Of a DNA stretch of 64,000 bases, positions 11,771-23,599 are shown piece after piece; position 1 is the first letter of the stretch; each line of letters begins with the position of its first letter. The DNA is taken from contig JASANG010004004.1 in the NCBI GenBank assembly GCA_030248215.1, forward strand, positions 62,001-126,000, read 5' to 3'. The notes below the pieces were generated by a model, which had not been told where the DNA came from, did no database searches, and saw only the letters and a list, made by a program, of their open reading frames with translations. The translations under genes and the position numbers were made by a program. The DNA is from Enoplolaimus lenunculus. Taxonomy: Eukaryota > Nematoda > Enoplea > Enoplida > Thoracostomopsidae.

Positions 11771-13622
11771 CAGAATCTTGGGTGGTATTTTGTATTGTCG
11801 TAAAAGTGACATTTTAAAATGACGTGGGTACATTCCAAACTAGAAATCATTATTTTCGTATGCTAGGTGATATTTTAAAATGAAAGAACACAAAAAAGTA
11901 TTTCTGAATTCAGAAATATTTTCTGTGCTGATATTTAAGACAATTTTTATAAAAATAACCGGAAACCGTTTGTTTTCAGACTTTGTTTCAAAACGGTTTT
12001 GAAAAATTTTCTGTTATAACAGAAATATTTTTCAAGTGCACCTTGATAATCATATTCCTTAAATGTAAGAAATTTTTTAAGTATCAGAAATATTGTTTTG
12101 AGTGTGGGTTACATATTGCAATGGCCGGGGGAATTTTTAAAATACATGTGGGGTATCCCTATTTACACTAATGTTCGACTTCAAGCCTCACACCGCCATC
12201 CCTCAATGGAAAACACTGTAGACTAAGTGAAAAAAACTGCTTAAGGTTAAAGGTAAATAAATTAATTTGAAAATTAAAGTAGGCTGAGTTGAAGTCTAGG
12301 ACCAATGAGCACACAAGACAACCAATCATGCCACCATGTGGTGTGGAACTCTCCCGGTAATCATCACTTAGTCCCCGCCAGCCTAATGGTTCAGCTACGC
12401 ATGAGCTGGGGAAAATATGTATACACGTGTTCCTAGCATTAAACCACGAGTTGTGAGCTTTAATTGAGAAACTACAACAAAAACACTAAGTGCCATTTTG
12501 GGATAAAACCAATAATGGAAATATAGCTAACGACATTTACAAACTTCAAATACAGCCCTACACTACAAACGCATAAACACGGCCTTCAAAACAAGGTTTT
12601 AAATAACCGCTTTATATCAATTCAGAACTGACCAAACAACTCAACACCAAACTAGTGGTTAACGCTCTGTCCGCAACCAGATATAAGACAGCAGGTTGTT
12701 GCGGTTTCCGGCGAATTCTGACACTAGAAGGTGCGCATTTCAAGCTGGGAAATTAAGTTTCGATTGATCTGTGGTAACATTTAAATTTCTTTACCACGCC
12801 TGGTATATTGTCAAATATTTACAGATTCACTGTAGACGTTGTACAATCGAACAAACTATGTACAGGGACTGTATATATTGCAACAGTCGAACTGCATATC
12901 AAGCACAAAAACTAAAGTACTTTTGCAATCAATTAGGTGGAGGGGCGCAAACTGTATTACGAATAACAGGTGCCAAGCAGCCGGCACTTTATATATATCG
13001 GCTACAAAAAACAACTGAAAAGTTACGCGTTTAGCATTTGTTAAACATCAGTTATGCCACAAAACTCAACTCTGAAACCGCATTTATAAATTGAAAGATG
13101 AGGCTCGTTCAAAAACGGGTTTGTTTTGCGAACATGAACTCATGTTTTCAAGGACTATTTTTCATCAGTCCCAGTTTTGCGAACCAAACATATGTTGATA
13201 TGAAAGTTGAAACCGTCCGAAAGTCACATTAACGTGACCGAAACTATATAAAAATTCGAAACGAAGTGTTTGTTATCGCCTGACATCCTGATGGAATATG
13301 GGAATGGTGACTTAGGCCAAACGAGCCTTGTACTTATCGCTAGGCAGCTACTGTGTCGTATAAACGCGACTTTTACTGAGTCATGTTCCAGGTAGAAATG
13401 AACTGAGGTTCAGAGAAAATACATTGGATAGAGATTGCTCTGTCACAAAGTAAGGATAAGAAACCAATAAAGTAAAATATACTAAGCGTAACACTAAGCC
13501 AAAAATTATTGTAAAGCTTTACTCTGTTGCAGTTCCGCAGAAAACGGTCTGTCCCTGAAGCCAAAGCCGCAGCGTAACAAACCTATGATGAATATTGTTC
13601 TCTTGTTGAAAAACCATCATTT
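11771..13622. other. Non-coding, with one tRNA-like A-box region near 12650
   Basis: At 12648-12715 CTAGTGGTTAACGCTCTG resembles the D-arm/A-box of a tRNA, and a possible anticodon stem (TCTG/CAGA) follows. The B-box is poor, so this is at best a tRNA-derived fossil. Nothing else is recognised. Confidence 0.3.
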
Positions 13623-13632
13623 TAAACTACCA

Positions 13633-14216
13633 ATGTTTACTTTTAGGGCAGTCCCATTTTCTCGCACAACTTTGCTTAGGCTTAGACTTGGTTTAAGATT
13701 AACACTTAATTTCACGCTTACGCAGTGACCCGAATAAGAGTGGAACCACTGGGGTCCCCATTTTGAGTCCCAACCCAATCAATAGGTGTCCATATCCCTA
13801 ATAAGAGACCGTAAGCAGATAGAGTCCCTAAACGTTAACACTAATTGTAGCGCATATATCACTCTAAGCCCAAATAAAGTGGATTCCGAAACTTTAAAGT
13901 ATGTTTAAGTTTTGAAAGTACATTCCTAAATCCTAAGCCTAACCTTGCATTATCACTAAAGCTTTTGATACAAGACAAGTAAAAGTTTAATTCAACGGAT
14001 AGTTGCAATACCGGCTATATATCAGTAAAAACGTAGGGCGGCGGAGGGCGGGTTGAAAATAAATAACAGTCCGTAACCAAATAACACGATGGGTACCCCA
14101 TGGAAAGGCCAAATAAATATCAGTCTCCCACCTCCTTCTTATTCGTGTCACTATACAGCATGCTTGGCTTAGGAATATGTTTGATCTAGATTTTACCACC
14201 CTAAAACAAATATTAG
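13633..14216. mobile_element. TTAGGC-type MITE interrupted by a TA-flanked MITE
   Basis: The left end AATGTTTACTTTTAGGGCAG and right end ACCACCCTAAAACAAATATT are inverted copies of the ends seen in the intact element at 22311. TTAGGC-like repeats (GCTTAGGCTTAGAC, GGCTTAGGAATATG) flank the break. The sequence between, 13723-14157, is a separate TA-flanked MITE. The outer element is therefore the older insertion. Confidence 0.55.
13723..14157. mobile_element. TA-flanked MITE (CTGTAGTGACCC family), copy 2
   Basis: Ends CAGTGACCCGAATAAGAG and TTATTCGTGTCACTATACA; the interior is collinear with copy 1 (GAGTCCCTAAAC, CCGGCTATATATCAGTA, AATAACAGTCCGTAACC). Inserted into a TTAGGC-type MITE. Confidence 0.8.
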
Positions 14217-14276
14217 CCATTTAAATCATAAAGTTGCCTATGTTCTTATATGAGGAATTTATAGGTAATTGGTAAG

Positions 14277-14494
14277 TTGGCCCATTTGCAGAACAAGGTC
14301 GGAACCGGAGTTTATAACGTGTTCCTAAGCCTAAGCCTAAGCCTAAGACTAAGCCTAAACCTAAGCCTAAGGATGAGCCTATTCCTAAGCCTACGCCTAA
14401 GCTTAACTCTAAACAATAAAGTTAGTCTAAAGCTTAAACTGAATCTATTACTACCCCACAGGAAAACGTTCCGGACCTGTTCTATACATGGGCC
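14277..14494. mobile_element. hAT-like MITE with CCTAAG interior
   Basis: Inverted ends GGCCCATTTGCAGAACAAGG and CCTGTTCTATACATGGGCC. The flanks GGTAAGTT (14269-14276) and GGTAAGGC (14495-14502) match at 6 of 8. The centre is about twelve degenerate CCTAAG/CCTAAGC hexamers. It is not a telomere remnant: the hexamers lie between the inverted ends. Confidence 0.65.
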
Positions 14495-14502
14495 GGTAAG
14501 GC

Positions 14503-15048
14503 TTTTTAACCCAAACCCAAACATTGATGTGGAAACATTTATATACGTTTGGGTTTGGTCTTGAAAAGACTTACCTATGACAGTTTACAAGAACAAACCA
14601 AAAAATGATTTTACAAATAAACCAATATAGTGTTTTCGTACCCATCTGATAATAAATAGAGTATTCAATAGTCCAAGCAGTAATAATGCTGACAGTTACT
14701 CAAAAATAGTAAGTAAGAGTTCATCAAGCTGAGACGGATGGTGAAAAATATTGAAGCTGAACGTCAGCAAATCATCAAGCGCAAATGAAGCAAAGCTAAA
14801 TTTAGTAAAATGACGCGGTTTGCTATTGTGACAATAATATGAGTTGTGGGAAAATTTGTTTTCAAGCTTCGTAATACGTGACATAGACATTATATATAAA
14901 CAGTTCGAAAACTGCCCGAAAAAAACTATTAACACACTAAACGACGTCACTTTGTTGGAAATTGGAAAAAATTGCGTCTGGATTTTGCCGCAGTCTACTG
15001 GCCAGCATCATAAGGCGCCCGAATTTATGTTGTATAGGGTAATTATAG

Positions 15049-15141
<93 letters not shown>

Positions 15142-15248
15142 TTAAATAGCTTCAATTACCTATATATTTTACATTTCTGTCAGTGTTTTTTGAGAATATT
15201 TCGCACCATTTTTGGCAGGCGAATGACGTCGAAATTTCGCACCTTATA
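14503..15248. repeat. Non-coding with a long AT dinucleotide tract
   Basis: An uninterrupted (AT)n tract occupies about 15050-15138, roughly 44 repeats. The rest shows no gene or known repeat. Confidence 0.8.
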
Positions 15249-15448
15249 CACTGCAAGCAATGGTGAGTCAAACTGACTCTCTCCGAAATAGGCTTTTTCT
15301 GACTACAAGAACTGAGTCAAAATTCGACTCCACCCGAGTCAAATTCGACTCAATTTGACTCTGGCGGAGTCGAATTTTGACTCAGTTTGTGTAGTCAGGA
15401 AAAGCTTATTTCGGAGAGAGTCAATTTGACCCACCATTTTTTGCAGTG
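15249..15448. mobile_element. Hairpin MITE (CACTGC family), copy 1
   Basis: A nearly perfect self-complementary element flanked by TA. The arms carry AATGGTGAGTCAAACTGACT and the inverse TCAATTTGACCCACCATTTT, then CTCTCCGAAATAGGC and its inverse. The centre is a run of GAGTCAAATTCGACTC-like palindromes. The transcript would fold into one long hairpin. No coding capacity. Confidence 0.85.
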
Positions 15449-15889
15449 TAGAACGTGCAGAAAACCTTGAGACACAGACTTTAATAGTAAAATATGTATT
15501 ATGTGCTTGAAACGCAATGCGTTCTCAAAATCAGCTTATTATATTAGACAAAATAAATTATATTACAGAAACAAACGAACACTAAAACGATAATTATTCA
15601 ATCAAGTAGCGCTAACGAAGCCAATCAACTTCTGATATTGAAGGTTCAGAAACAGCTATGAAGCCATTTAAAGGTAATAATTAATTCTTTGCACCTGTAT
15701 GAAGGTTGTCTGAGATAGACTGATTACGGATTTGGATTCGATCACTGTTTTAGCTTTATGTTTAATTATACTACCAATTATAGTTTTTAACGGTATGTAT
15801 CTACACAGAGAACAAATTCTCATATTTTAAGACACAGTGTATGAAATTTCAAATTTGTGTCTTAGTGCAAATTGTATATATGTCGGAAA

Positions 15890-16012
15890 GGCCAAGGTGT
15901 AACCGGACATCCGATTCCATTTCCTGTAAAAATCGTTGTCCGTTTCCGTTGTGGAAATAATGGAAATTCTGCTACATTTACGCTCAAAATTAGTTATATA
16001 TAAATATAATAC
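15890..16012. repeat. CCGGAYATCCGTTTCC repeat, partial copy
   Basis: GGTGTAACCGGACATCCGAT and the following run of about 110 bp align with 17320-17440, sharing AAAAATCG, CCGTTTCCGTT and AAAATTAGTTAT. It looks like the left end of a hAT-like MITE (CAGGGTGCAACCGG) without its right end. Confidence 0.5.
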
Positions 16013-17084
16013 GTGGTTCACGTTATAACTGGACATTCCAGAACACGTTTAAATGTTGTTGTGTAATAATACCGGATATGATGACAAAATGTGAATGCCA
16101 CATTTGGCTTACAAATCCATTATCTCAAGTGGACATCACATACAAACAGTCATGTCATGATATCACTGGACATTCATGCGAGGTTGCTCCAGTTTATATA
16201 GCGTGAACCACGCATAAATCAGGTATAGGGTAAACTGGTTTTGTATGGACACGCGGGCTACCTATATGGGCACTGCTAAGCGCGAAACGATTTAGTACAG
16301 TGAGCTCAAAGCGAATCAAAACAAGACCACGTATATACGTAGCTATAGCGACTGGTCGTGTTGTTTGTAAAATTTATAACTTTACCAGCGTACGTTTTAA
16401 CAGTAATTGGCGTCATTCCGTTGTTTCGGTAAAAAACATTGTAAAACAACTTATAGTTAAAAATCGTGTGTGGACACGATAGTCAAGATAACAGGTTTTG
16501 ATATAAATCTTGGCACCATCCGAATGCTGACGATGAGGAGAATTGTTCTGCGTTGTCAGAAGTTCGTTTCTTTTACTTCCTCGCAAATAATAGCAAAAAT
16601 AGTGGTCGGTTTTGTAAGGAAGCAGTACTCGGTTTATATCGACTAAGGGTTATATGGGCAGACTCATAATTTAAATAATAATTCCAATGTTTATCTCCGT
16701 TTACTTGTTAGTTGAATCTGAACAAACTTTTCATATTTTACGATAAAAACTTATAAATTCACTGGCTGGCTCCATGTATAGTTGATGGCCGTAAGCGTAA
16801 ATGTAATGCGATATTCATATTGTAACCGGTCCAACCCGGAACAAGTTCGTTTTGTTCATGTTGATTCGACGCCAACTTAAAATGGGATCTAAATATCTCG
16901 TGATATCTCACGTGAGATAGGCTTGCAAAACACTGATCTCAAGTGATTATCGTATACAAGCAACCATATGCCCATGACAGCCGCGAGACATTTATGCGAA
17001 TATCATATGATAAACTAAAATTCTACCAAATATCACATGATATTATACATGACAATGTTATCGGTGCGCACCGGGTACTACCGG
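16013..17084. other. Non-coding, nothing recognised
   Basis: AT-rich, with no conserved frame, RNA gene or repeat that I can support. Confidence 0.35.
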
Positions 17085-17220
17085 AAGTCTGCGTTCGGCC
17101 CGTGCAGAAAATCGATCTCCGGCTCCGGCTCCGATAGAATTTCTGCCGGAGGTTCCGGCAATTTAGGCAGTGGAATTTTCCATAGTTTAAACGAAAAATT
17201 GTTTGGTGCATTTTATTATA
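17085..17220. repeat. CCGGCT-rich MITE fragment
   Basis: GCAGAAAATCGATCTCCGG, the CCGGCTCCGGCTCC core, and TAGAATTTCTGCCGGAGGTT align with 42020-42100 of the fuller element at 41988. The right half is missing here. Confidence 0.55.
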
Positions 17221-17319
17221 AATTTTGTTACAATTTTGTTAAAAAAATTGACGATAATTCAAATTTTTATCATATGGCATTCTACAGGACATTTAGGCTA
17301 GTTAACCTCAATTGTGCAG

Positions 17320-17445
17320 CAGGGTGCAACCGGATATCCGTTTCCGTTTCCGGCAAAAATCGGTGTCAGTTTCCGTTTCCGTTATAGAAATAACAAAAAT
17401 TCTGTTAATATTTTCATGCTCAAATTTAGTTATTAAACAAGTATA
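17320..17445. repeat. CCGGATATCCGTTTCC repeat with hAT-like left end
   Basis: It begins CAGGGTGCAACCGGATATCC, the hAT-type CAGGG-TGCA opening, and continues as repeated CCGTTT units. It aligns with 15890-16012. No right inverted end was found within 500 bp. Confidence 0.5.
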
Positions 17446-18046
17446 GTAGAGGCACCATATGTGGTCACCCTTAAAGTGTGACAGAGGTTGTGTTTTTGAA
17501 TTATTTAAGCTGTATACCAAGCTATATTATCATTTAATATATCATCAATATGGGGAAATTCTCACCAATTGAATGAAAGCAAACTGCGGTACAAAACGCA
17601 CTAATTTTCATTATGTCTAAGTCGTGTTTGTTAAAAATTTTGTTCAACTTTTCAGAAAACCTGATAATTTTTAAATCAATTTAAAGGCGAGAGTGTTTAA
17701 AGTTCGAAAATTGTAGCTATTTTTGTTTATTTTTGTGCTTCAATCAAGTGTCAGCCAGTTATTAGAGGTTTCCTCTAAACTGATACGCTTTCCCTAAATT
17801 GCGACATGATAAATCCCAAAGTGCGACAGAATCATATCTCATCGTGTGACAGAATAATTCATGTGAAGTATTTTTGTAGTATCTCAAATCGAATTTCAAG
17901 AATTAAAGTGTGATTATAGACCGTCTAAGGCTCGGTCTTTGCTGTTGGCCCGAAAAGGTTTGAAGGTACTATTATATTTAGGTTACCAAATTCTTATCAA
18001 TATTTGGTCAATTGTGCCCAATGTATAGAGCACGGCCTTAAAAGTA
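17446..18046. other. Non-coding, nothing recognised
   Basis: No gene or clear repeat. ATGTATAGAGCACGGCC at 18022-18038 is a weak match to the GGCCCATGTATAG MITE ends. Confidence 0.3.
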
Positions 18047-18216
18047 CACTGCAAAAAATGGCGTGTCAAATTGACTTCTTCCAATTAACTGTCCCCGAAA
18101 TAGGCTTTTCCGGACTACAGAAACTGAGTCAAATTCGATTCATCCGAGTCCCTCAGCGAGTCGAATTTGACTCTGGCGGAGTCGGGTTTGACTTAATTTG
18201 TGTAGTCCCGAAAAGA
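18047..18216. mobile_element. Hairpin MITE (CACTGC family), copy 2, right end lost
   Basis: It starts CACTGCAAAAAATGGCGTGT and shares the AATAGGCTTTTCCGGACTAC arm and the GAGTCGAATTTGACTCTGG centre with copies 1 and 3. The right terminal 40 bp have been replaced. Confidence 0.75.
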
Positions 18217-19046
18217 TAATGGGCTGCAGTTTTCAAGACATCACATGGATACAGTGTACCGATTGCCGGAACTTACAGCACGAGGCCTGCGGCAGCCCTT
18301 TCACAAAGCGTTGCTATTTTGTCATGAATGTTCGGCGTAAGATGCTAGTCTAACAGTAAAAAACAATCAGTTGTTTCGTTTTGTAGTTAATACCTGGTCA
18401 GTTATTTCTTGTTCTTTAACTTTAGTCTCAATTGTGATTGAGCTTTAAAATTGGCTCTAAAACAACTTTTGAGTTGATAAAACGATTTACGACTTTTAAT
18501 CTGTGGTATAAAATCTGAACAAACATGGTAAATTTATATCTTTTACAGTTTACGTAACAGTTTGAATATATTAATAATTTAACATTTTTCAGAATGCTAA
18601 AATTGAAAACACAAGATGTAATGCATATAGTAGAAGAGTTTCAGTTTAAAATCCAGGTATCAGTACCTGCCCTTGTTTTGTGTTTCGGAAGTTACGGAAC
18701 ACTGTGACAATGAGAATTTGGGTTGACACTTTCTTGATAGTAGCAGTAAATAGGTTAATTGGTGTTAACCAGTGTTTCAACCAAACTTCTTCTGTTCCGG
18801 ACATTTTCCAGGAATTCAAGTTCAAATTTTTGCTGCTGTCGCGCTTTATAGTCTTGGTGTCTAACAAAATGGAGTGTCTATCGCACATTATGGGTTGAAA
18901 CCCCGTCACGGGATATTTACAGACAATATTTGGAATATCTTGTGATGTTTTAGTACCGTGAATGTCACATCAGAATAAGACACAGCTCAAATTTTTTAAT
19001 TTCATAGCCGATTAATGTGCAGACAAAATGTTACCCTCTGTTGTAA
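18217..19046. other. Non-coding, nothing recognised
   Basis: No exon with good splice sites and no repeat was supported. Opposing short open frames at 18646-18909 look like chance. Confidence 0.3.
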
Positions 19047-19497
19047 TACTGTAGTGACCCGAGTAGAAGGGGGGCTGATATTTATTTGGCCTCTCCATGT
19101 GCTACCCCCCTGTTATTCGGTTACGGACTGTTATTTATTTCCAACCTGCCCTCCTCCATTCTTCGTTACTGATATAAATCCGGTACTGCAACTGTCCGTT
19201 GAAATTAATCGTATATTTGCCTTATGTCAATAGCTTGAGCGATCATGCAAAGTTATATATACTTTTAGGAATGTACTTCCAAAATTAAGTACGCTTTAAA
19301 GTTTCGAAGTCAACTTTATTTGGTCCTGGAGTCAATTATGCTCTATGATTAGGGATAATTGACATTTATGAGCTCTAAATAGGGTTTAGAGACTCTATCC
19401 GCTTACGGACTCTTATTAGGGATACGGATTCCTATTGATTGGAACTCAAAATGGAAACTCCCTCTTATTACCCCCTCTTATTCGGGTCACTACAGTA
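19047..19497. mobile_element. TA-flanked MITE (CTGTAGTGACCC family), copy 3
   Basis: Both ends are complete (TACTGTAGTGACCCGAGTAG, TTATTCGGGTCACTACAGTA). It is inverted relative to copy 1. The interior blocks GACTGATATTTATTTGGCC-like, TGATATAAATCCGGTACTGC and CGCTTACGGACTCTTATTAG are conserved. Confidence 0.85.
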
Positions 19498-20230
19498 GGG
19501 AAAAAACGTGTTCCAGACTGCCCATAACGCTAACCAAGCATATTCTTAAGTCTAAATTCGGCGCAAGAATAAATGTATAACTGTGTCTTGTTTTGAGCCT
19601 GAGCCTTAGCCTAAGAAAACATTTGTCTTGAGCTTAAACTTACTCAATTACTCAATTGTTGCTCCACAATAAATAGTTCAACCGTCTTTTCATTATATAT
19701 TGTGAAACATCAAAATAAATTAAGACTATTTTTTGAAGATGCCGAAAACGTGAACTAACGAATCGCGAAACTTGCAAAAGAATAAGCCACTATTTTGAAT
19801 TTACATGTATCTTCGCTAACTTATTCAATTCCGTCGCCCGTAAAATCCCCGGCTATTAAAGATCCATCTCCTGGTAAATGCAACCGGAAAAGCTGTGTCT
19901 GCGGTCCCTATGGTGTAGCTACAATAAAGATGGATCTCGGGTAGAGAGGTTTACAGCGTATGGTGTGCCAAATTTGGGAGCACGCATTTTGCAGGTGGAA
20001 GTGTACTATATTAATATTTGTCGTTTTGTTTAAACTGAGTTTGTAACATTTGCAATGAGCCAAACTTGCAGCAAACCGGTATATAACTATCATTTTAGGA
20101 TTCGTAACAGCAGTTCGTATAAACCGAGCGTGTCCATAAAATCCTGTGGGTATGTTCATATCACACGAGTAACTTACAATTTATTAACCCTTTCTCACAT
20201 GAATATTTTCAATTTCATATGATATGTAAG
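19498..20230. other. Non-coding with TTAGGC-like scraps
   Basis: GAGCCTGAGCCTTAGCCTAAG at 19594-19614 is a remnant of the TTAGGC-type repeats. No gene is recognised. Confidence 0.35.
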
Positions 20231-20235
20231 TTTAC

Positions 20236-20305
20236 GCTAAGATTCGATCCCCAGACTCACGGGTAGGAGGCGTTTACGATGACCACTGAGCTATAGGAGC
20301 TTGAC
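20236..20305 (-). repeat. tRNA-derived SINE-like head, copy 1
   Basis: The minus strand reads CTCCTATAGCTCAGTGGTCA (A-box region) and, 30 nt later, GGGGATCGAATC (B-box). These are the two internal pol III promoter boxes at tRNA spacing. The acceptor arms do not pair, so it is not a working tRNA. A second, diverged copy lies at 21561, also on the minus strand. Confidence 0.55.
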
Positions 20306-21560
20306 GCTCGAGCCCGAGGGGGCTCTCACGTCTTGTGGAAATTTTGCACTGCGTATATATGTTATAATTGTTAAAGACTACTCACAGTGTATGTATTGCT
20401 CTTATATTATTGTATTAAGTTGCTCATAGTACACTTTATGAGCAAAATGTTACATATGAGTAGATTCGTTAAAGTGTCCATACAAAACCAGTTTATCTTA
20501 TATCTCGCAATTTAATATTACATATATTCTGCAATTGTTCGAAATGAATTAAAAATAATTAAATTCATCTAACATCTTAAAAATTTAGATGCATCCGCCA
20601 CTTTTTCTTTAAAATTTTATAGTCTTGTGAATATTTGCACGAATCAATTGTTTCCAGAAAAATAAAACATCTTTTAAACATTCATACTTCAATATCCGTT
20701 TTTTGATCACTATCGGTTTCCGTTATTTTAACTATCTGTCCTGGCAGCTGCTCAATTCGATTTACTCTTAACTTTTGTATTTGGTTGCACTATTACAGAT
20801 TTGCTTACTATTATGCGCCTCTAGTCGGTGTTTTCCAGAAATGGTCAAGTTTTGAAAGCGTTTGATTTGCACATTTGGCCAACGTATATATAGGTAGATC
20901 AGGGGCTGGCCGTTTTACTATGGTTCTACAATAGACTTTCATTGTCGAACTGTGCACATAAACGACAACCTTCTAACCCGAACTGTATAACTGCACAGTT
21001 GAGCTTCAAGAAACTGCAACCATAAATCACCGGACAAAACGTGTCATTTTGTGGAAACAAAGGATTGAAAATTTTCGCATTACGTTGCTAACAAGCTCGC
21101 GATGCACGATTACATCTTTTTCGTAATTGAAGCTAACTAGAAGGTAGACACATTTTTCATTTAAGCTCATCAAGAAAATTTTATTTTCGTACTCGATTAA
21201 GTTTCTAGATTTTACTGTCTCTCTGCGCCGAACAATTTTCGCATAAGTTTCCAAGAATGGGACGCTATGCAAGACCGACCTTGTACTAAATTTCAAATCT
21301 TCAACACACCTTCATTTATGGTTTCAAAGCGACAGGCTTTCAGCTGTTTTGATAAAGTCGTTTCTAAACATTTTTATGCGTTACTTCAAATTTTACAGTG
21401 AATGTGACGAAATTTGTCCAAGATCTAAAAAAATTTGATGCATCCGTTCCTTAATACGAAATACTGTAAAAATTATTCATACATATTTATTCGTTTATAA
21501 CCTGGCTTTAACCATTTCATGGAATACGTGTTTTCAATTTGTCACACTCCTACATTCAAT
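20306..21560. other. Non-coding, nothing firm
   Basis: ATATCCGTTTTTTGATCACT at 20692 weakly matches the CCGTTTCC repeats. A minus-strand frame ending at 21027 was considered as a third SAM-gene exon and not accepted. Confidence 0.3.
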
Positions 21561-21632
21561 TCAGAATTCGAAACCGGATCTCTTAGGTGGAAGGCGTTTA
21601 CAATCACCACTCATCTATTTGAGCGTCACACG
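21561..21632 (-). repeat. tRNA-derived SINE-like head, copy 2
   Basis: The minus strand carries GATGAGTGGTGATTGTAAAC and then CCGGTTTCGAATTC, collinear with copy 1 (GTGGTCATCGTAAACGCCT in common order). The A-box is eroded and the B-box is recognisable. Confidence 0.45.
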
Positions 21633-22310
21633 CCGGAAACCGGGACGGCTCTAAAAGTAGCACCGGCCGAATTCAAGATAACAAAAATAAAATATTTTAA
21701 TCAAGAAAAGCATATTAATATACAAAGTATTCCACACAATTACAATTTGTAAAGATTTGTACCAGCCTTCAGCGCTTAAGAATATTTAACTTCTGTTCGT
21801 GTAATCATACAGATTGTTTCTTTGGACAAAATGAAAATTTTTTTATTAAAATCCCTCTAAATTTTCTACTTTTAACAGAAAACATCCAAACAAGTCAATT
21901 GTTATATAACAAAGCTGTCCTCGGTTTTTCAGTTTAATCCCAGAAAGGTTTTCGAATACATCATTGAAAACAATTGATGTCAGTACTCACCAAAACTGTA
22001 ATTTCAATCTCCACGGACAATAACGTTACGAAAAAAGGCAAATCACATGATTGGAATAAATTCCTGTTTCGTTAATGCTGTCACAAATCACGACAAATGT
22101 TTTGAACGTATGGCATTGAGCTCGTCCAAATCACATTTCAATTTTAACAGGGTTGTAAAGCATAAAACTTTGTTCCTGAAACAATGTAATGCCGAAAATC
22201 ATACAAAAACAATAAGATTTAGTACAATATCGTTATATAAAAACAAATTAGAAAAAATACTATAACGTACAGCAAATAACTATACGACTGCGAACGACTT
22301 TAACATAGCA
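21633..22310. other. Non-coding, nothing recognised
   Basis: AT-rich, no supported feature. Confidence 0.3.
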
Positions 22311-22498
22311 GCCCATGTTACTTTTAGGGGTGTCAAGGTTTCTGGTGGATCTGTAAAAGAGTAGGTTTACATTTTAGATTTCATTTTTTGCTTAGGCTTA
22401 GGCATAGGCATAGGAACACACTTTTACAATGCTTAGGCTTGGGCTTAGGTTAAGGAATACGCAAAATCTACTGTTGCACCCTAAAAGTAACATTGACC
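22311..22498. mobile_element. Intact hAT-like MITE with TTAGGC interior
   Basis: Inverted ends GCCCATGTTACTTTTAGGGG and CACCCTAAAAGTAACATTGA enclose 188 bp. Both flanks are AACATAGCA (22302-22310 and 22499-22507), an exact 8-9 bp target duplication as made by hAT transposases. The interior is GCTTAGGCTTAGGCATAGGC and similar. The perfect duplication suggests a fairly young insertion. Confidence 0.82.
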
Positions 22499-22507
22499 AA
22501 CATAGCA

Positions 22508-23140
22508 ATCTACAAACCTTTTCTAAAACAACCAATACACTATACATTTGCAAATTAAATTTCAAAACCAGTAGTCAACTTTTATCGTTTAATCCTTAAC
22601 AATCTTAAAAACTCAGCCAAAACTCTGATTTAACTCATGTGATAACAGGCACAGCACAAAATTTATTTACACAAATTTGAGGCGGACATTCGGCATAATA
22701 TGATTTTATATTACGCTGAGTACTCATAATTTTTAATAGCGTTACAAATACCCGTAGTAACTAATACAATTCAATAATGAACTGAAAAAGCACAATTATA
22801 TGAAGACCGTTTCAGGGCATACAGCATTCGAAAGTAATTTGCAGCAGCAAGTTCAACCCGCCTGAGCGTTATGATAAATTGAAGCTGTGACTAATATACA
22901 AAATATATATTAATCACAGTTTCAATTATAGATTATCTATATTTTATATAATTGTGCTTCTTTCAACTTCTGGTTAAGTTGTCAGTATATACGTAATATT
23001 AGTTAAAATTATTGTTATTAGCGTTTGCGAGAAATTTTTGTCATGTTGAGCAATGAGTAATCTTACGTTGAGTTGGAAACACGGTCTAGAATGAAAAAAT
23101 GGTCCAAAAAGTCGGTTTGCAAAATTTTAAGCCTGCCCCC
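22508..23140. other. Non-coding, nothing recognised
   Basis: Probably lies in the SAM gene's third intron interval if that gene continues on the minus strand. No exon found. Confidence 0.3.
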
Positions 23141-23262
23141 AGGACCGCCCAGATCATCTGGGGCCCCCCAGGAAAACTGCCCCCCAGCAAAATCAGCTGC
23201 CCCCCCCAGGAAACTCCTGGGGGGGCCCCAGGAAACGCCCCCCGGCGGAAATTTTCAAGCTG
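23137..23262. repeat. GC-rich CCCCCAGGA palindromic block
   Basis: An island of C-runs (CCCCCCAGGAAA repeated, with inverse CTCCTGGGGGGGCCCC) in DNA otherwise about 35% GC. Several CCAGGAAACTCCTGG-type palindromes can pair. It is flanked by ordinary AT-rich sequence; origin unknown. Confidence 0.7.
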
Positions 23263-23532
23263 TGGAGAAGCCAGCAAAATATCTATTTTCTGAGATTACA
23301 ACTTATTTATTTTTGACATAGCCATTAGAGATGCGCTAGGGCCTCACCCCGGCTACGTAGTCTGCGATTTCCTAACAAGTTGCAGTTTTAAAGCCGCATA
23401 TATTACACGACAGTTCAACTCATAAAGACAAACAGTAAAACGGTTCTCATAGCAGGAACGTATGAGGCATTAGAATTTACAAAGGAAAATGTAAAGTTCA
23501 AAGTACGTTCCAATTCAGCTTTAGAGACGTAC

Positions 23533-23599
23533 CTATCGGCCAAATTAGTGATGCCCATAGCAATTAAATGACCTTCGTTCAATATCATTATCATTCTTC
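23533..23599 (-). CDS. Aveugle/SAMD10-12-like SAM protein, exon 2
   Basis: A 67-nt exon between acceptor TTTTTGTTTTAG and donor TAG-GTACGT, phase 1 in and phase 2 out. Joined to exon 1 it completes helices 3-4 of the SAM fold: VNGRMIMILNEGHLIAMGI, then TNLADR. This follows the SAM pattern I.G..LL.L....L..MGI....R. Compare Aveugle ITGRALLRITDSSLQRMGV from memory. The next exon should supply the last helix (IWREI.K.RLK in relatives); I could not find it convincingly on the minus strand to the left. Confidence 0.7.

Noticed and set aside
14320-14400. CCTAAG/TTAGGC runs as interstitial telomere repeats
   Set aside because: TTAGGC is a nematode-type telomere unit, but here the runs are degenerate and lie between inverted ends with target duplications, so they are MITE interiors.
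14844-15155. Ile-Tyr repeat frames
   Set aside because: They translate the (AT)n microsatellite.
21027-21285. Minus-strand frame (ETYAKIVRRRETVKSR) as the third exon of the SAM gene
   Set aside because: A phase-compatible acceptor exists, but the spacing to the SAM helix 5 pattern is wrong and it is 2.2 kb away. Similarity is too weak to claim.
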